DNA from: Halorientalis sp. IM1011
GTDB taxonomy: Archaea; Halobacteriota; Halobacteria; Halobacteriales; Haloarculaceae
Direction: 5' to 3'
Length of the DNA stretch: 64,000 nt
Assembly: GCF_001989615.1 (NCBI RefSeq)
Contig: NZ_CP019067.1
Span: forward strand, 1,984,001 to 2,048,000
The notes beneath the pieces are model-generated. The model ran no database searches and was not told the DNA's origin. It saw only the letters and a list, made by a program, of their open reading frames with translations. Shown here one piece after another: positions 45,920 to 54,159 of this stretch. Within the stretch, counting starts at the first letter, position 1. The number at the start of each line of letters is the position of its first letter. A program made the position numbers and the translations under genes.

Positions 45920-46031
45920 CGGGCCGGGAGGGAGTTGAACCCCCGACCATCTGGTCACTTCCGAACCCGCCCGAATCGAACGCGCGGACTCGTTAAAAGC
46001 CAGACGCTCTGCCTAACTGAGCTACCGGCCC
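45920..46031 (-). tRNA. tRNA-Lys (TTT) with a 38-nt intron
   Basis: On the minus strand: acceptor GGGCCGG / CCGGCCC with discriminator G, D-arm TAGCTCAGTTAGGCAGAGC, anticodon stem TCTGG / CCAGA, loop CTTTTAA. The loop is interrupted after position 37 by about 38 nt (plus-strand 45956-45993), the canonical archaeal intron site. The mature length would be 74 nt. Splicing would need the EndA encoded at 16793. Exact splice points are inferred from the mature cloverleaf. Confidence 0.88.
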
Positions 46032-46077
46032 TCATCGAAACATGGGACGGTGGGTTGGTAAACAGTTTCGATCCGGG

Positions 46078-46746
46078 TCAGTCGTCCAGATACGCCTCCA
46101 GTGCCTCGCCGACGAGGTCGCCGGGCGCGACGTCCTCCAGCGCCGCCTGTCGGCGGAGTTCGCTGTAGGCGTCCCGGGACAACTCCACCGACATCTCTCC
46201 CAGCCTGAGGCCCTCGGCGGCCAGCGCTTCCTCGACGGTGTGGCCGTCGTTGACGGTGCTGGCGACCGACCGGATCTGGCGGACGGTCAGATCGTGGTCC
46301 AGGGCGGCCCAGGCGACCAACAGGCGGGCCTCGCCGGCCACGCGGGCGATGTGTTTGGCGGCGGTGGGCGCGATCTCGCCTTTCGCGACGTGGCGGCGGA
46401 TCGAGCGGGGGAGATCGTGGACCCGCGACCACTTCCGGATGAAGGCCACGGTCGCGTCACCGCCGGCGCGCTCGGCCGCGGCCTTGTAGGAGCCTTCGCC
46501 ACGCACGAGGGCGGCACAGGCGGCCGCTCCCCGGAGCATGTAGACGTTGTCTGGGTCGCCGGCGGTGTTCTGGGAGAACTGGCGGACGGTCTCGGCGGCC
46601 TCCGCGAGGCTCTCGGGGTCGTCCGGATCGAACGCCACGGCACGCTCGGCGTGCTCGCCGGTGAGGCTCGGATCGCCCCTGATGACGGGACGGCCGACCG
46701 GCGACTCTCGATCCGTGGGCGGTCCCTCTGCGGGCCCGTCGGTCAT
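46078..46746 (-). CDS. Conserved haloarchaeal protein, ParB/KorB-like HTH possible (DUF7119-like)
   Basis: The product has 222 residues. A disordered acidic start is followed by a helical core: FDPDDPESLAEAAETVRQFSQN, YMLRGAAACAALVRGEGSYKAAAERAG, IRRHVAKGEIAPTAAKHIARVAG, then WAALDHDLTVRQIRSVASTV and a final ribbon-helix-helix-like MSVELSRDAYSELRRQAALEDVAPGDLVGEALEAYL. The central helices resemble HTH segments of partition-type proteins, and the tail could form an RHH dimer. DNA binding is likely; the target is unknown. It sits 47 bases from the 5' end of tRNA-Lys. Confidence 0.8.
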   Translation of the reverse strand: MTDGPAEGPPTDRESPVGRPVIRGDPSLTGEHAERAVAFDPDDPESLAEAAETVRQFSQNTAGDPDNVYMLRGAAACAALVRGEGSYKAAAERAGGDATVAFIRKWSRVHDLPRSIRRHVAKGEIAPTAAKHIARVAGEARLLVAWAALDHDLTVRQIRSVASTVNDGHTVEEALAAEGLRLGEMSVELSRDAYSELRRQAALEDVAPGDLVGEALEAYLDD

Positions 46747-46802
46747 CGTTGCGTGGTAGGGCGACGAATGATAAAAGGGTCCCGTAGGTCGCCGGGCATT
46801 CG

Positions 46803-46940
46803 TCAGTCGTCAGCGGCCTCGCGGCGCTCGCTGGTGTGCTCCCAGACTTCGGCACAGCCACAGCCGTCGTCCAGGTCGTCGAGATGATCAGTTGGCACGT
46901 CCTCTTCCTCGGTGTCGGTGTCTGTCGCTTGTTCGGTCAT
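46803..46940 (-). CDS. Micro-protein with CGC motif (45 residues)
   Basis: The product is an acidic 45-residue protein with DDLDDGCGCAEVWEHTSERRE; the two Cys and a His could bind metal. Its ATG overlaps the stop of the upstream micro-gene by 4 bases (ATGA), which supports translation. Haloarchaea have many such small proteins. No function can be given. Confidence 0.6.
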   Translation of the reverse strand: MTEQATDTDTEEEDVPTDHLDDLDDGCGCAEVWEHTSERREAADD

Positions 46941-47038
46941 CGATAATCCAGCTCCTGATCTGGTTCGTACAGCTCCGGCGCAACGTCGGCTGGGGCGTGC
47001 TCGTCCACGGCGTCGGTCGCACCGTCACTGTCAGTCAT
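46937..47038 (-). CDS. Micro-protein (33 residues) coupled to the CGC micro-gene
   Basis: The sequence is MTDSDGATDAVDEHAPADVA, then PELYEPDQELDYR. It has haloarchaeal acidity, a GAGGAG-like site just before the ATG, and an ATGA overlap with the next micro-gene. It is the first gene of a two-gene unit. A CTTATGATGG box on the minus strand at about 47063-47072 may be the promoter. Function is unknown. Confidence 0.5.
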   Translation of the reverse strand: MTDSDGATDAVDEHAPADVAPELYEPDQELDYR

Positions 47039-47272
47039 CACTCCTCTATACCTGTCCGACCATCATAAGGCCTCTCGCAACCGTAATCCTCACCCGTACT
47101 CCCGAATACAGGCAAGACACGTGGGCTTTCTCTGACTACGGTGTCTGGTATCGCCCCTCACGGTCACTGGGGCGCGGTCACGAGGCCGGTCAGTCCCCCG
47201 TGGCTGGCCCAGCCCCGGCGAGTATTGTCCGCGCCGGACCACTCAGGTGGCTCCGGTGACAAGGACGAGCGA
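47039..47272. other. Divergent intergenic region
   Basis: This region separates the micro-gene pair (minus) and the 112-residue gene (plus). TATACCTG at 47047-47054 and CATCATAAGG at 47063-47072 are the only clear AT-rich boxes. No gene is supported. Confidence 0.35.
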
Positions 47273-47611
47273 ATGCCCACCGACGTTCACCAGCTCGACG
47301 ACGGTGCCTGGATCAGCGTCAACGACTCTCGGGAAGTGAACGTCTCGAATCTGTGGCTGCTGGCCCGCCACGAGTTCTGTGACTGCGAGATGGCGGACTT
47401 CCTGGCCGAAGGCGTCGTCGAGGTCGGCGTCGATCACCCCGACATCGAGACCCGCTTCGCCGGCCGGTGCATCCAGTGTGGAGCGGAGGGGATCACCGAC
47501 TGGCTCACCGTCGGCCGCGTCATCGACCCCGACGAGGGGGAGTTCTACGGCGTCGTCCCCGAGAGCGTCCACGTGCCGCGGAAACGCACGCGGCTGGCCC
47601 AGCCGGAGTAG
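47273..47611 (+). CDS. Cys-rich small protein upstream of the sirohaem reductase
   Basis: The protein has 112 residues with HEFCDCEMADFLAE and GRCIQCGAEGITDW. The four Cys (CxC and CxxC) could hold zinc or an iron-sulfur cluster. The C-terminus is basic (VPRKRTRLAQPE). ATG at 47273 is chosen because the upstream part of the frame lacks haloarchaeal composition. It lies 87 bases ahead of the sulfite/nitrite reductase, and a functional link (for example, electron supply or regulation) is possible but unproven. Confidence 0.75.
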   Translation: MPTDVHQLDDGAWISVNDSREVNVSNLWLLARHEFCDCEMADFLAEGVVEVGVDHPDIETRFAGRCIQCGAEGITDWLTVGRVIDPDEGEFYGVVPESVHVPRKRTRLAQPE

Positions 47612-47663
47612 TCGGCAACAATTTCCTGTAGTGGGGAGAGGTGGGGAGGTTTGTCGGTGGGAA

Positions 47664-47678
47664 GAAGGGTATATGAGT
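47664..47678 (+). promoter_or_regulatory. TATA box of the sirohaem reductase gene
   Basis: AGGGTATATGAGTG lies about 27 bases before the ATG at 47699, supporting a leaderless start there rather than at the in-frame upstream codons. Confidence 0.6.
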
Positions 47679-47698
47679 GGGGGGCTAGACCCGTAGAT

Positions 47699-49465
47699 AT
47701 GCCGAGCAAGGTCGAGAACTGGAAATCGGAGGTGTACGGATCGGAGATCCGTGAGCACCTCATGGAATTCGCGGAGGAGGGGTGGGAGTCGATCCCCGAC
47801 GACGAGCACGACGAGTGGTTCGAGCGGTTCAAGTGGTGGGGGCTGTACCACCAGCGCTCCGGACAGGAGAGCTACTTCATGATGCGTATCGGGACACCGA
47901 ACGGCGTGATCGAGCCCGGTCAGCTCGAGGTCATCGGTGAGGTCGCCAAGGAGTACGCGACCGGCCCCGCCGAGAACCCCGAGTTCGGCGAGGCCTACTG
48001 TGACTGGACGACCCGTCAGTCGATCCAGCTCCACTGGATCAAACTGGAGGACATCCCGGAAATCTTCGAGAAGCTGGAATCCGTCGGTCTCTCTACGCAG
48101 CAGGCCTGTGGTGACTCCTGGCGCAACATCGTCGGCTGTCCGGTCGCCGGCAAGGACAAGCACGAACACATCGACGCGTGGCCCATCGCGGAGGACCTCC
48201 ACGAGACGTTCAAGGGCAACGAGGACCACGTCAACCTCCCCCGGAAGTGGAAGGTCTCCGTCACCGGGTGTGACCAGGGCTGTGGCCAGGGCGACATCAA
48301 CGATCTGGCCTTCGAACCCGCCGAGAAGGACGGCGAACTCGGCTTCAACGTCCGGGTCGGCGGCGGCCTCGCCCGGAAGGAGCCCCGCTTCGCCCGCGAT
48401 ATCGACGTGTGGGTGCCCACGGAGAAGGTCAGCGACGTGGCGGGCGGTCTGTCCGCGCTCTTTCGGGAGTACGGCGACCGCGAGGACCGCTTCAACGCCC
48501 GCATCAAGTTTCTCGTCGACGAGTGGGGCCCCGAGAAGATGCGCCGCGTCCTGCAGGAGGAGTTCGTCGACTTCGAGCTCCCCACCGCGGGCGAGGACAT
48601 GCGCGACCAGTACACCTACAACGCGGGCCACGACGACGGCCACGGCGACCACGTGGGTGTCCACGAACAGCCCGACGGCAACTACTACGTCGGCCTGAAC
48701 GTCCTCGTCGGCCGGATGGGCGTCGACGACACGCTGGAACTCGCGGAACTCGCCGAGGAGTACGGCTCCGGCGAAGTCCGGCTGACCCAGCGCCAGAACG
48801 TCATCGTCACGGACGTGCCCGAGGCGGACCTCGACGCCTTCCTCGACGAACCGCTGCTCGAGGACTACTCGCCCGACCCACACCCGTTCATGCGGGGCTC
48901 CATCGCCTGCACGGGCACGGAGTTCTGTTCGCTCTCGATCACCGAGACGAAGAACCGGCAGGTCCGCTACGCCCGCTGGCTCAAGGACAACGTCGACCTG
49001 CCCGAGGGCGTCGAGGAGTTCCACATCCACCTGTCGGGCTGTACGGCCTCCTGTGCCCAGCCCCAGATCGCCGACGTGTCCCTGCGGGGCATGAAGACCC
49101 GCAAGGACGGCGAACCGGTCGAAGCCTACGACATCGGCCTCGGCGGTGGGCTCGGCGAGGACCCGCAGTTCGCCGACTGGGTCGAGATGCGCGTCGCCGC
49201 CGACGAAGTGCCCGGCTACATCGAGAACCTGCTGGCGACCTACGAAGACCAGCGCGCCGAGGGCGAGACCTTCCGCGAGTTCGTCGCCGCCCGCGACGAA
49301 GAGGAACTGCAGGAGGTCGCCGACGCCGAGGAGACGAGCTACGACGACCCCTACATGCACAACACGAAGATGACGTGGTACCCCTACGCCGACGAGGACG
49401 ACATGAACGCCTCGCCCGCTCCGACGGACGGCGCCGGCCAGCCGCTGGCCACCTCGGACGATTAG
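47699..49465 (+). CDS. Ferredoxin-dependent sulfite/nitrite reductase (sirohaem, 4Fe-4S)
   Basis: The product has 588 residues. Both ferredoxin-like half domains and both sirohaem domains are present: ATGPAENPEFGEAYCDWTTRQSIQLHWI and GDSWRNIVGCPVAG in the first half. The cluster ligands in the second half are ACTGTEFCSLSITETKNR (Cx5C) and SGCTASCAQPQIADVSLRG (Cx3C). It reduces nitrite to ammonium or sulfite to sulfide with six electrons from ferredoxin. No nitrate reductase or transporter is nearby, so sulfite as substrate is a real alternative to nitrite. Confidence 0.92.
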   Translation: MPSKVENWKSEVYGSEIREHLMEFAEEGWESIPDDEHDEWFERFKWWGLYHQRSGQESYFMMRIGTPNGVIEPGQLEVIGEVAKEYATGPAENPEFGEAYCDWTTRQSIQLHWIKLEDIPEIFEKLESVGLSTQQACGDSWRNIVGCPVAGKDKHEHIDAWPIAEDLHETFKGNEDHVNLPRKWKVSVTGCDQGCGQGDINDLAFEPAEKDGELGFNVRVGGGLARKEPRFARDIDVWVPTEKVSDVAGGLSALFREYGDREDRFNARIKFLVDEWGPEKMRRVLQEEFVDFELPTAGEDMRDQYTYNAGHDDGHGDHVGVHEQPDGNYYVGLNVLVGRMGVDDTLELAELAEEYGSGEVRLTQRQNVIVTDVPEADLDAFLDEPLLEDYSPDPHPFMRGSIACTGTEFCSLSITETKNRQVRYARWLKDNVDLPEGVEEFHIHLSGCTASCAQPQIADVSLRGMKTRKDGEPVEAYDIGLGGGLGEDPQFADWVEMRVAADEVPGYIENLLATYEDQRAEGETFREFVAARDEEELQEVADAEETSYDDPYMHNTKMTWYPYADEDDMNASPAPTDGAGQPLATSDD

Positions 49466-49540
49466 AGGTCTCCGGAACACCCGTCTCTATCTTTTTCCCC
49501 GTGTGACCGAGGTTAAGTATCGGCCGACCCAACCGCCGCT

Positions 49541-49825
49541 ATGGCAGACCGCATCCTGAAAGTCAACGCCTATACCACGTTCGACCTGCTGGACGGGCGC
49601 GTCGAGGGCCACGGGTTCGAGGAGGAAGCCCTGGCCGTCCTGAACGTCACCGCGCCGCGCAACGACCCCGATCACGTGAAACTCCAGCTGGAGATGGACA
49701 ACACGCAACTCGACGCGGTGGATCCCCACGCCGACCACGTCACGCTCTCGGCGCCGGAGGCCCGGGAACTCGCGGCCGAACTGGAGGAGTACGCCGGGAA
49801 GGTCGAGGCCGCACAGTCGGAGTAG
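49541..49825 (+). CDS. DUF6360-like small protein
   Basis: The protein has 94 residues with ADRILKVNAYTTFDLLDGRVEGHGFEEEALAVLNVTAPR at the front and a C-terminal helix LSAPEARELAAELEEYAGKVE. It fits the haloarchaeal DUF6360 family, of unknown function. It follows the reductase by 75 bases with its own start; GTTAAGTATCGG about 30 bases upstream is a likely promoter. Confidence 0.8.
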   Translation: MADRILKVNAYTTFDLLDGRVEGHGFEEEALAVLNVTAPRNDPDHVKLQLEMDNTQLDAVDPHADHVTLSAPEARELAAELEEYAGKVEAAQSE

Positions 49826-49894
49826 CGGAGGCAGGCCACTCGTTGGGCCCGTACCGCACTACTATGTGGGACGGGGTCGAACCCCACACCGTCG

Positions 49895-50191
49895 ATGGAA
49901 CCAGACGGGAACCCGGCCTCGCGCGAACTCGGTTTCTGCCCCTGCTGTGGCTACCAGTCGCTCCCGGAGGACCAGCCGGGGTCCTACGAAGTGTGTCCCG
50001 TCTGTGACTGGATGGACGACCCTGTCCAGTTCCACAACCCCGCCTACGTGGGGGACACGAACCACGTCTCGCTGGCCGAGGCCCGCGAGAACTTCGGGGA
50101 ACACGGGGCCTGCACGCCGGAGGCCGCGTCGGACACCCGGGACCCCCGCGAGGACGAGCGCCGGGACCCGAACTGGCCATACGAGGGGTAG
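49895..50191 (+). CDS. CPCC family cysteine-rich protein
   Basis: This 98-residue protein opens with GFCPCCGYQSLPEDQPGSYEVCPVCDWMDDPVQFHNP. The CPCC and CPVC pairs define the CPCC family, a probable zinc ribbon. NHVSLAEARENFGEHGAC follows, and the end is NWPYEG. The family has no assigned function. Confidence 0.85.
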   Translation: MEPDGNPASRELGFCPCCGYQSLPEDQPGSYEVCPVCDWMDDPVQFHNPAYVGDTNHVSLAEARENFGEHGACTPEAASDTRDPREDERRDPNWPYEG

Positions 50192-50221
50192 TTTTCTGTC
50201 GCTGGCGCTCCAAGGAGGGGT

Positions 50222-51178
50222 ATGTCCGAGTGGACGACGGCCGACATGCCAGACCTGTCGGGCGACACAGTGATCGTCACCGGCGCGAACAGCGGCCTCG
50301 GGTTCGAGGGGACACGGGCCTTCGCCGAGGCGGGCGCGACGGTCGTGCTGGCCTGCCGGAGCGTCGATCGCGGCGAGTCGGCGGCCGACGAGATCCGGAC
50401 CGAGGTGCCCGCCGCCGACCTCGACGTGATGGAACTGGACCTCGGGGACCTCGACAGCGTCGAGACGTTCGCCGAGTCGTTCAGCGACGCCTACGACGAC
50501 CTGCGGGTCCTCTGTAACAACGCCGGCGTGATGGCGATCCCCCGGAGCGAGACCGCGGACGGCTTCGAGACGCAGTTCGGCGTCAACCACCTCGGCCACT
50601 TCGCGCTGACGGGGCACCTGCTGGATACCCTCCGCGAGACCGACGGCGAGAGTCGGGTGGTCACCCAGTCCAGCGGCCTTCACGAGAACGGGGAGATGCG
50701 GTTCGACGACCTGCAGGGCGAGCGCGACTACGACGAGTGGGGCGCCTACGGCCAGAGCAAACTCGCGAACCTGCTCTTCGCTTTCGAACTGGACCGCCGG
50801 CTCGACGCGGCCGGGATCGAGGGCATCACGAGTCTGGGCTGTCACCCGGGCTACGCCGACACGAATCTCCAGCGCCGCGGCCCGGAACAGGCCGGGTCGA
50901 CCATCCGGCTGGCGATGATGAAAGTCGCCAACGCCGTTCTCGCACAGGACGCCGCGACGGGGGCACTCCCGATGCTATACGCCGCGACCGCCCCGGACCT
51001 CTCTGGCGGGGAGTACGTCGGCCCCAGCGGGTTCATGAACATGCGCGGCCCGCCGGCCGAGGACACGCCGTCCCGGGAAGCCCGTGACCCCGAACGCGCC
51101 CGCCGGCTCTGGGAGGTCTCCGAGGACCTGACCGGCGTGACCTACGATCTACCCGAGGCGGCCGTAACGGCCGACTGA
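50222..51178 (+). CDS. Short-chain dehydrogenase/reductase
   Basis: The 318-residue Rossmann enzyme has the cofactor motif VTGANSGLGFEG near residue 20, the NNAGVMAIP strand, catalytic Ser in TQSSGLHENG and YGQSK for Tyr/Lys. ACRSVDRGE after the second strand, with an Arg, suggests NADP preference. The retinol-dehydrogenase-like subgroup fits best by pattern. The substrate is unknown. It starts 30 bases after the CPCC gene. Confidence 0.92.
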   Translation: MSEWTTADMPDLSGDTVIVTGANSGLGFEGTRAFAEAGATVVLACRSVDRGESAADEIRTEVPAADLDVMELDLGDLDSVETFAESFSDAYDDLRVLCNNAGVMAIPRSETADGFETQFGVNHLGHFALTGHLLDTLRETDGESRVVTQSSGLHENGEMRFDDLQGERDYDEWGAYGQSKLANLLFAFELDRRLDAAGIEGITSLGCHPGYADTNLQRRGPEQAGSTIRLAMMKVANAVLAQDAATGALPMLYAATAPDLSGGEYVGPSGFMNMRGPPAEDTPSREARDPERARRLWEVSEDLTGVTYDLPEAAVTAD

Positions 51179-51225
51179 CTCCCGTTTCGGGTCGGGCGCC
51201 ACTCTGCACTCTCCACCGCTTTCCG

Positions 51226-51885
51226 TCACGACCCCGGGCTTTGCGTTTCGGTGGGCGTGCCGTCCGGTGTCTCGGTGGCGGTCCCGGTCGGCGTTCCGCC
51301 CTCGGGTCCGCCGAACTCCCCGCTCCCGGTCGCGAGGTCGTTCAGGACGGATCCGATCTGATTCAGGCGGTCGGTCTGGCCCTCGATACCGTGGCGGCGG
51401 GCCAGGTACTGCGGGTCGTTGTAGGTCACCATCGTCTGGCCGCCGTCGTCCCAGACGAGCAGTTTCTGGGGGAGGTCGATGGCGACGGATCTGGCGTCCT
51501 GCATCAACGGGGTTCCCACATCGGGGTTGCCGACGAGGAGGAGTCGGGTCGGCGGGAGGTCCTGGTCGACCGAGGCGGCGTTCTCGGCGTGATCGACGGT
51601 GGCAAGGAGTGTCAGTGGACTCGCCTCCACGTCGCTCTCGATCCGCTGGACGGTCGCGTCGACGCTCCGATCGACGGTGACTGTCACGAGCCCGTCGTCC
51701 ATCGCTCCTTCGCCGGTCGGTTCGTCGGTCGTCTGTTCCCCGTCGGTCGTGGTGGTATCTGCCTGTGTCATCTGTGTCTCAGTAGGTGTGCCTGTCGGTG
51801 ACGACTCCTCTCCCGGGCCGCCACAGCCGGCGAGGCCGGCGGCCGCACCGACGCCGAGGAGACGGAGCAGTGTTCGTCGGTCCAT
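51226..51885 (-). CDS. DUF302-domain lipoprotein
   Basis: The protein has 219 residues. The N-terminus DRRTLLRLLGVGAAAGLAGC is a Tat-type lipoprotein signal with lipobox Cys. A long Thr/Glu/Gly-rich spacer leads to a DUF302 domain (VTVTVDRSVDATVQRIESDV, LLLVGNPDVGTPLMQDARSVAIDLPQKLLVWDD). The C-terminus is again Thr/Pro/Gly-rich. DUF302 proteins bind small ligands or act in redox/heme contexts in bacteria; the role here is unknown. Confidence 0.85.
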   Translation of the reverse strand: MDRRTLLRLLGVGAAAGLAGCGGPGEESSPTGTPTETQMTQADTTTTDGEQTTDEPTGEGAMDDGLVTVTVDRSVDATVQRIESDVEASPLTLLATVDHAENAASVDQDLPPTRLLLVGNPDVGTPLMQDARSVAIDLPQKLLVWDDGGQTMVTYNDPQYLARRHGIEGQTDRLNQIGSVLNDLATGSGEFGGPEGGTPTGTATETPDGTPTETQSPGS

Positions 51886-52007
51886 TCGGTCGCCGGTTCC
51901 CCGGCCGAGAAGTTAGTTACTCGACAGCTACTCGGGTGTAGGTCGGCGGAATACAGCGGCTTCCGCGACGGGGTAGTGCGGGAACAGCGGTCGACGGGTC
52001 GCCGGGG

Positions 52008-52250
52008 TCACGACTCCAGCGCACGGCGGAGGTCGTCGGCGTCGACGCGGTATTTGAACTTGGGCGTCCCGTCGACGAGGACGTAGGGGACGCGTTCCCC
52101 GTACTCCTCGCGGAGCTCGGGGTCCTCGTCCACGTCCACCTCCTCGACGGTGACCGCGGCGTCGACCTCACTCGCCACCGCCTCGACGGTCGCTTTGGCC
52201 TCCTCACAGAGGTGACAGTTCTCCCGGGAGTAGACGGTGACCTCGGGCAT
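52008..52250 (-). CDS. Glutaredoxin-like thiol protein
   Basis: The 80-residue thioredoxin fold begins MPEVTVYSRENCHLCEEAKATVE, with the redox motif CHLC at the start of the first helix. VPYVLVDGTPKFKYRVDADDL supplies the cis-Pro. The shorter start at 52250 fits the family; ten more in-frame residues upstream are unlikely. It lies 26 bases downstream of a disulfide-oxidoreductase-type flavoprotein on the same strand, a plausible redox pair. Confidence 0.88.
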   Translation of the reverse strand: MPEVTVYSRENCHLCEEAKATVEAVASEVDAAVTVEEVDVDEDPELREEYGERVPYVLVDGTPKFKYRVDADDLRRALES

Positions 52251-52276
52251 ACCCGAGGCTGGGACCGCCGTGGGGA

Positions 52277-53704
52277 TCAATCTTTCAGCTTCCCGTTCAG
52301 GACCTTGGCGGCGACGAGGATCGGGTCCCAGACGGGGCTGAAGGGCGGGGCGTAGGCCAGGTCGGTGCGTTCGAGTTCGCCGACGGTCATGTCCGCTTCC
52401 AGTGCCGTGGCGACGGTGTCGATCCGCACGGCCGCGCGGTCGGTGCCGACGATGGTCCCCCCGAGCAGTCGCTCGCTATCGCGGTCGGCGACGAGCGTCA
52501 CCGTCGTCTCGACCGCGCCGGGGTAGTAGCCCGACCGCGAGCCGGCGGTGATCGTCTCGGTGACGGGATCGAAACCGGCGTCTTCGGCTCCGTCTTCGAG
52601 CAGGCCGACCCGGCCGCACTCCTGCTCGAAGGCCTTGACGACGGCCGTCCCCGCGACCTCGCCGACCGGCGTCGGGTCGCCGGCGACGGTCGCGCCGACG
52701 GCCCGGCCCGCCCGGTTGGCCGTGAGACCCAGCGGGACCCACGCCGGTTCGCCCGTGACGGTGTGGTCGTCCTCGGCGCAGTCGCCGGCGGCGTAGATCC
52801 CATCCCTGGCGGTTTCGCCGTACTCGTCGACCGCCACCGCGCCGTCCTCGCCCAGTTCGATCCCGGTACCCTCGAGCAGGCCCGTGTTGGGTGCGACGCC
52901 GACGCCGACGACCGCGAGATCTACGTCGAGAGCCGTGCCGCCCGCACACTCCAGGCGCTCGACGCGGCCGTCGCCGGCGAGTCGGTCGACCTCCTCGCCG
53001 AGGTGGAGGGTGACGCCCTGCTCGCGGAGTTCCTCGGCGACGGCTTCGCCGACGGCCTCGCCGAACGGCGAGATGAGGTGGCCCGAGCGCTGGAAGACGT
53101 GCACGTCGAGACCGTGGGCCGACAGGGCCTCGGCCATCTCGACGCCGACGTAGCCACCGCCGACGATGGCAGCCGTCTCCGGCGGCATCATCGCCCCGAA
53201 CCGCTCGACGCGCTCGCGGTCGACGAAGTCCTGACCGCCCACGTCCGCCAGCGCGTCCTCGCTGGGATCGAGCAGGAAGGCTCTGATCGCGGCCGCGTCG
53301 TCCAGTCCGTGCAGCGGGAAGGCTCCGTCGAGATCGGTCCCCTCGATGGGCCCGGTCACCGCCCGTGCGCCGGTCGCGACCAGCAGGTCGCCGTAGGGTT
53401 GGTCGACCTCGCCGTCCGGCCCCTCGACGGTGACGGTCTCGGCGTCGGGATCGACGGCGGTCACCTCGTGCTCGCGCCGGAGGTCGATGTCGCGCTCGGC
53501 CACGTCCTCGGGCGTGAGCGAGAGCAGGTTCTCCAGTTTCTCGACCTCGCCCTTCACGAAGTAGGGTTCACCGCAGTGAGCGTAGGAGACCCACCGCCCT
53601 TTCTCGAAGACGATCACCTCGCGGTCGGGCGCTTCGCGTTTGCACTTGCTGGCTGCGCTCAGTCCCGCGGCGTCCCCGCCGATCACGACGAATGGATCCG
53701 ACAT
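52277..53704 (-). CDS. FAD-dependent pyridine nucleotide-disulfide oxidoreductase (CoA-disulfide reductase/NADH oxidase-like)
   Basis: The product has 475 residues. It has the FAD motif VVIGGDAAGLSAASKC and a single redox Cys in YAHCGEPYF (Cys44), typical of the CoA-disulfide reductase / NADH oxidase / NADH peroxidase group. The NAD motif is IVGGGYVGVEMAEALS, and the second FAD motif IYAAGDCAEDDH. The dimerisation domain ends in LAYAPPFSPVWDPI. The substrate (CoA disulfide, oxygen, peroxide or polysulfide) cannot be chosen. ATG at 53704 is preferred over one 24 bases upstream. It is probably co-transcribed with the glutaredoxin. Confidence 0.9.
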   Translation of the reverse strand: MSDPFVVIGGDAAGLSAASKCKREAPDREVIVFEKGRWVSYAHCGEPYFVKGEVEKLENLLSLTPEDVAERDIDLRREHEVTAVDPDAETVTVEGPDGEVDQPYGDLLVATGARAVTGPIEGTDLDGAFPLHGLDDAAAIRAFLLDPSEDALADVGGQDFVDRERVERFGAMMPPETAAIVGGGYVGVEMAEALSAHGLDVHVFQRSGHLISPFGEAVGEAVAEELREQGVTLHLGEEVDRLAGDGRVERLECAGGTALDVDLAVVGVGVAPNTGLLEGTGIELGEDGAVAVDEYGETARDGIYAAGDCAEDDHTVTGEPAWVPLGLTANRAGRAVGATVAGDPTPVGEVAGTAVVKAFEQECGRVGLLEDGAEDAGFDPVTETITAGSRSGYYPGAVETTVTLVADRDSERLLGGTIVGTDRAAVRIDTVATALEADMTVGELERTDLAYAPPFSPVWDPILVAAKVLNGKLKD

Positions 53705-53854
53705 GGTCCCACATTCGACGGCCAACACAAAGGCTTCGGGTCACGGCCCCGACCGGGGGCGTTTTTCACCCACTGAAAGAGCCTATATATACCTCCTCTC
53801 ACGCGGAGAAAATACGCGGGCGGGTTTATTGAGACGTGGCGGCTGGGTCGGTGT

Positions 53855-54082
53855 ATGAGCGAGTCAGACACCACGCGCGAAACTGTGCCGACGACGACGT
53901 ACCTGCCCGACCACCTGGTGGCCGGCGGCCAGTCTGGAATCCCGACCGTTCGGACCATCGAGACCGAATCAGCGGACGAGGGGAGGGACGGCGAGGACGG
54001 GGACACCGACAGCGACCCGACCGCGGAGTTCTGCCGGTCGTGGCGACGCCACCGCTCGGGGTCGCGTTCGTTCCCCTTCTGA
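53855..54082 (+). CDS. Small acidic hypothetical protein
   Basis: The protein has 75 residues: MSESDTTRETVPTTTYLPDH, then a Glu/Asp-rich middle and a basic end (FCRSWRRHRSGSRSFPF). A GCGGGTTTATTGAG box about 28 bases upstream fits a leaderless start. The stop codon lies within a perfect 15-base tandem duplication (54074-54103). A second TATA-like CCTATATATACC at 53781-53792 may serve the opposite gene. No family is recognised. Confidence 0.5.
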   Translation: MSESDTTRETVPTTTYLPDHLVAGGQSGIPTVRTIETESADEGRDGEDGDTDSDPTAEFCRSWRRHRSGSRSFPF

Positions 54083-54103
54083 GCGGTACCCTTCTGAGCG
54101 GTA
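54074..54103 (+). repeat. 15-base tandem duplication
   Basis: The unit CCCTTCTGAGCGGTA occurs twice in a row. It contains the stop codon of the small acidic gene and may be a recent slippage event. Confidence 0.85.
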
Positions 54104-54159
54104 CCGGCCCCGGGTCCAGACCGACGAACCCATCCGTCCTCCCCGGGAACCGGACGGCA

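Noticed and set aside
45669-45958. Frames with EPCQWQPAQERSDEQDP repeated twice
   Set aside because: These are translations of the duplicated tRNA-derived unit, not genes.
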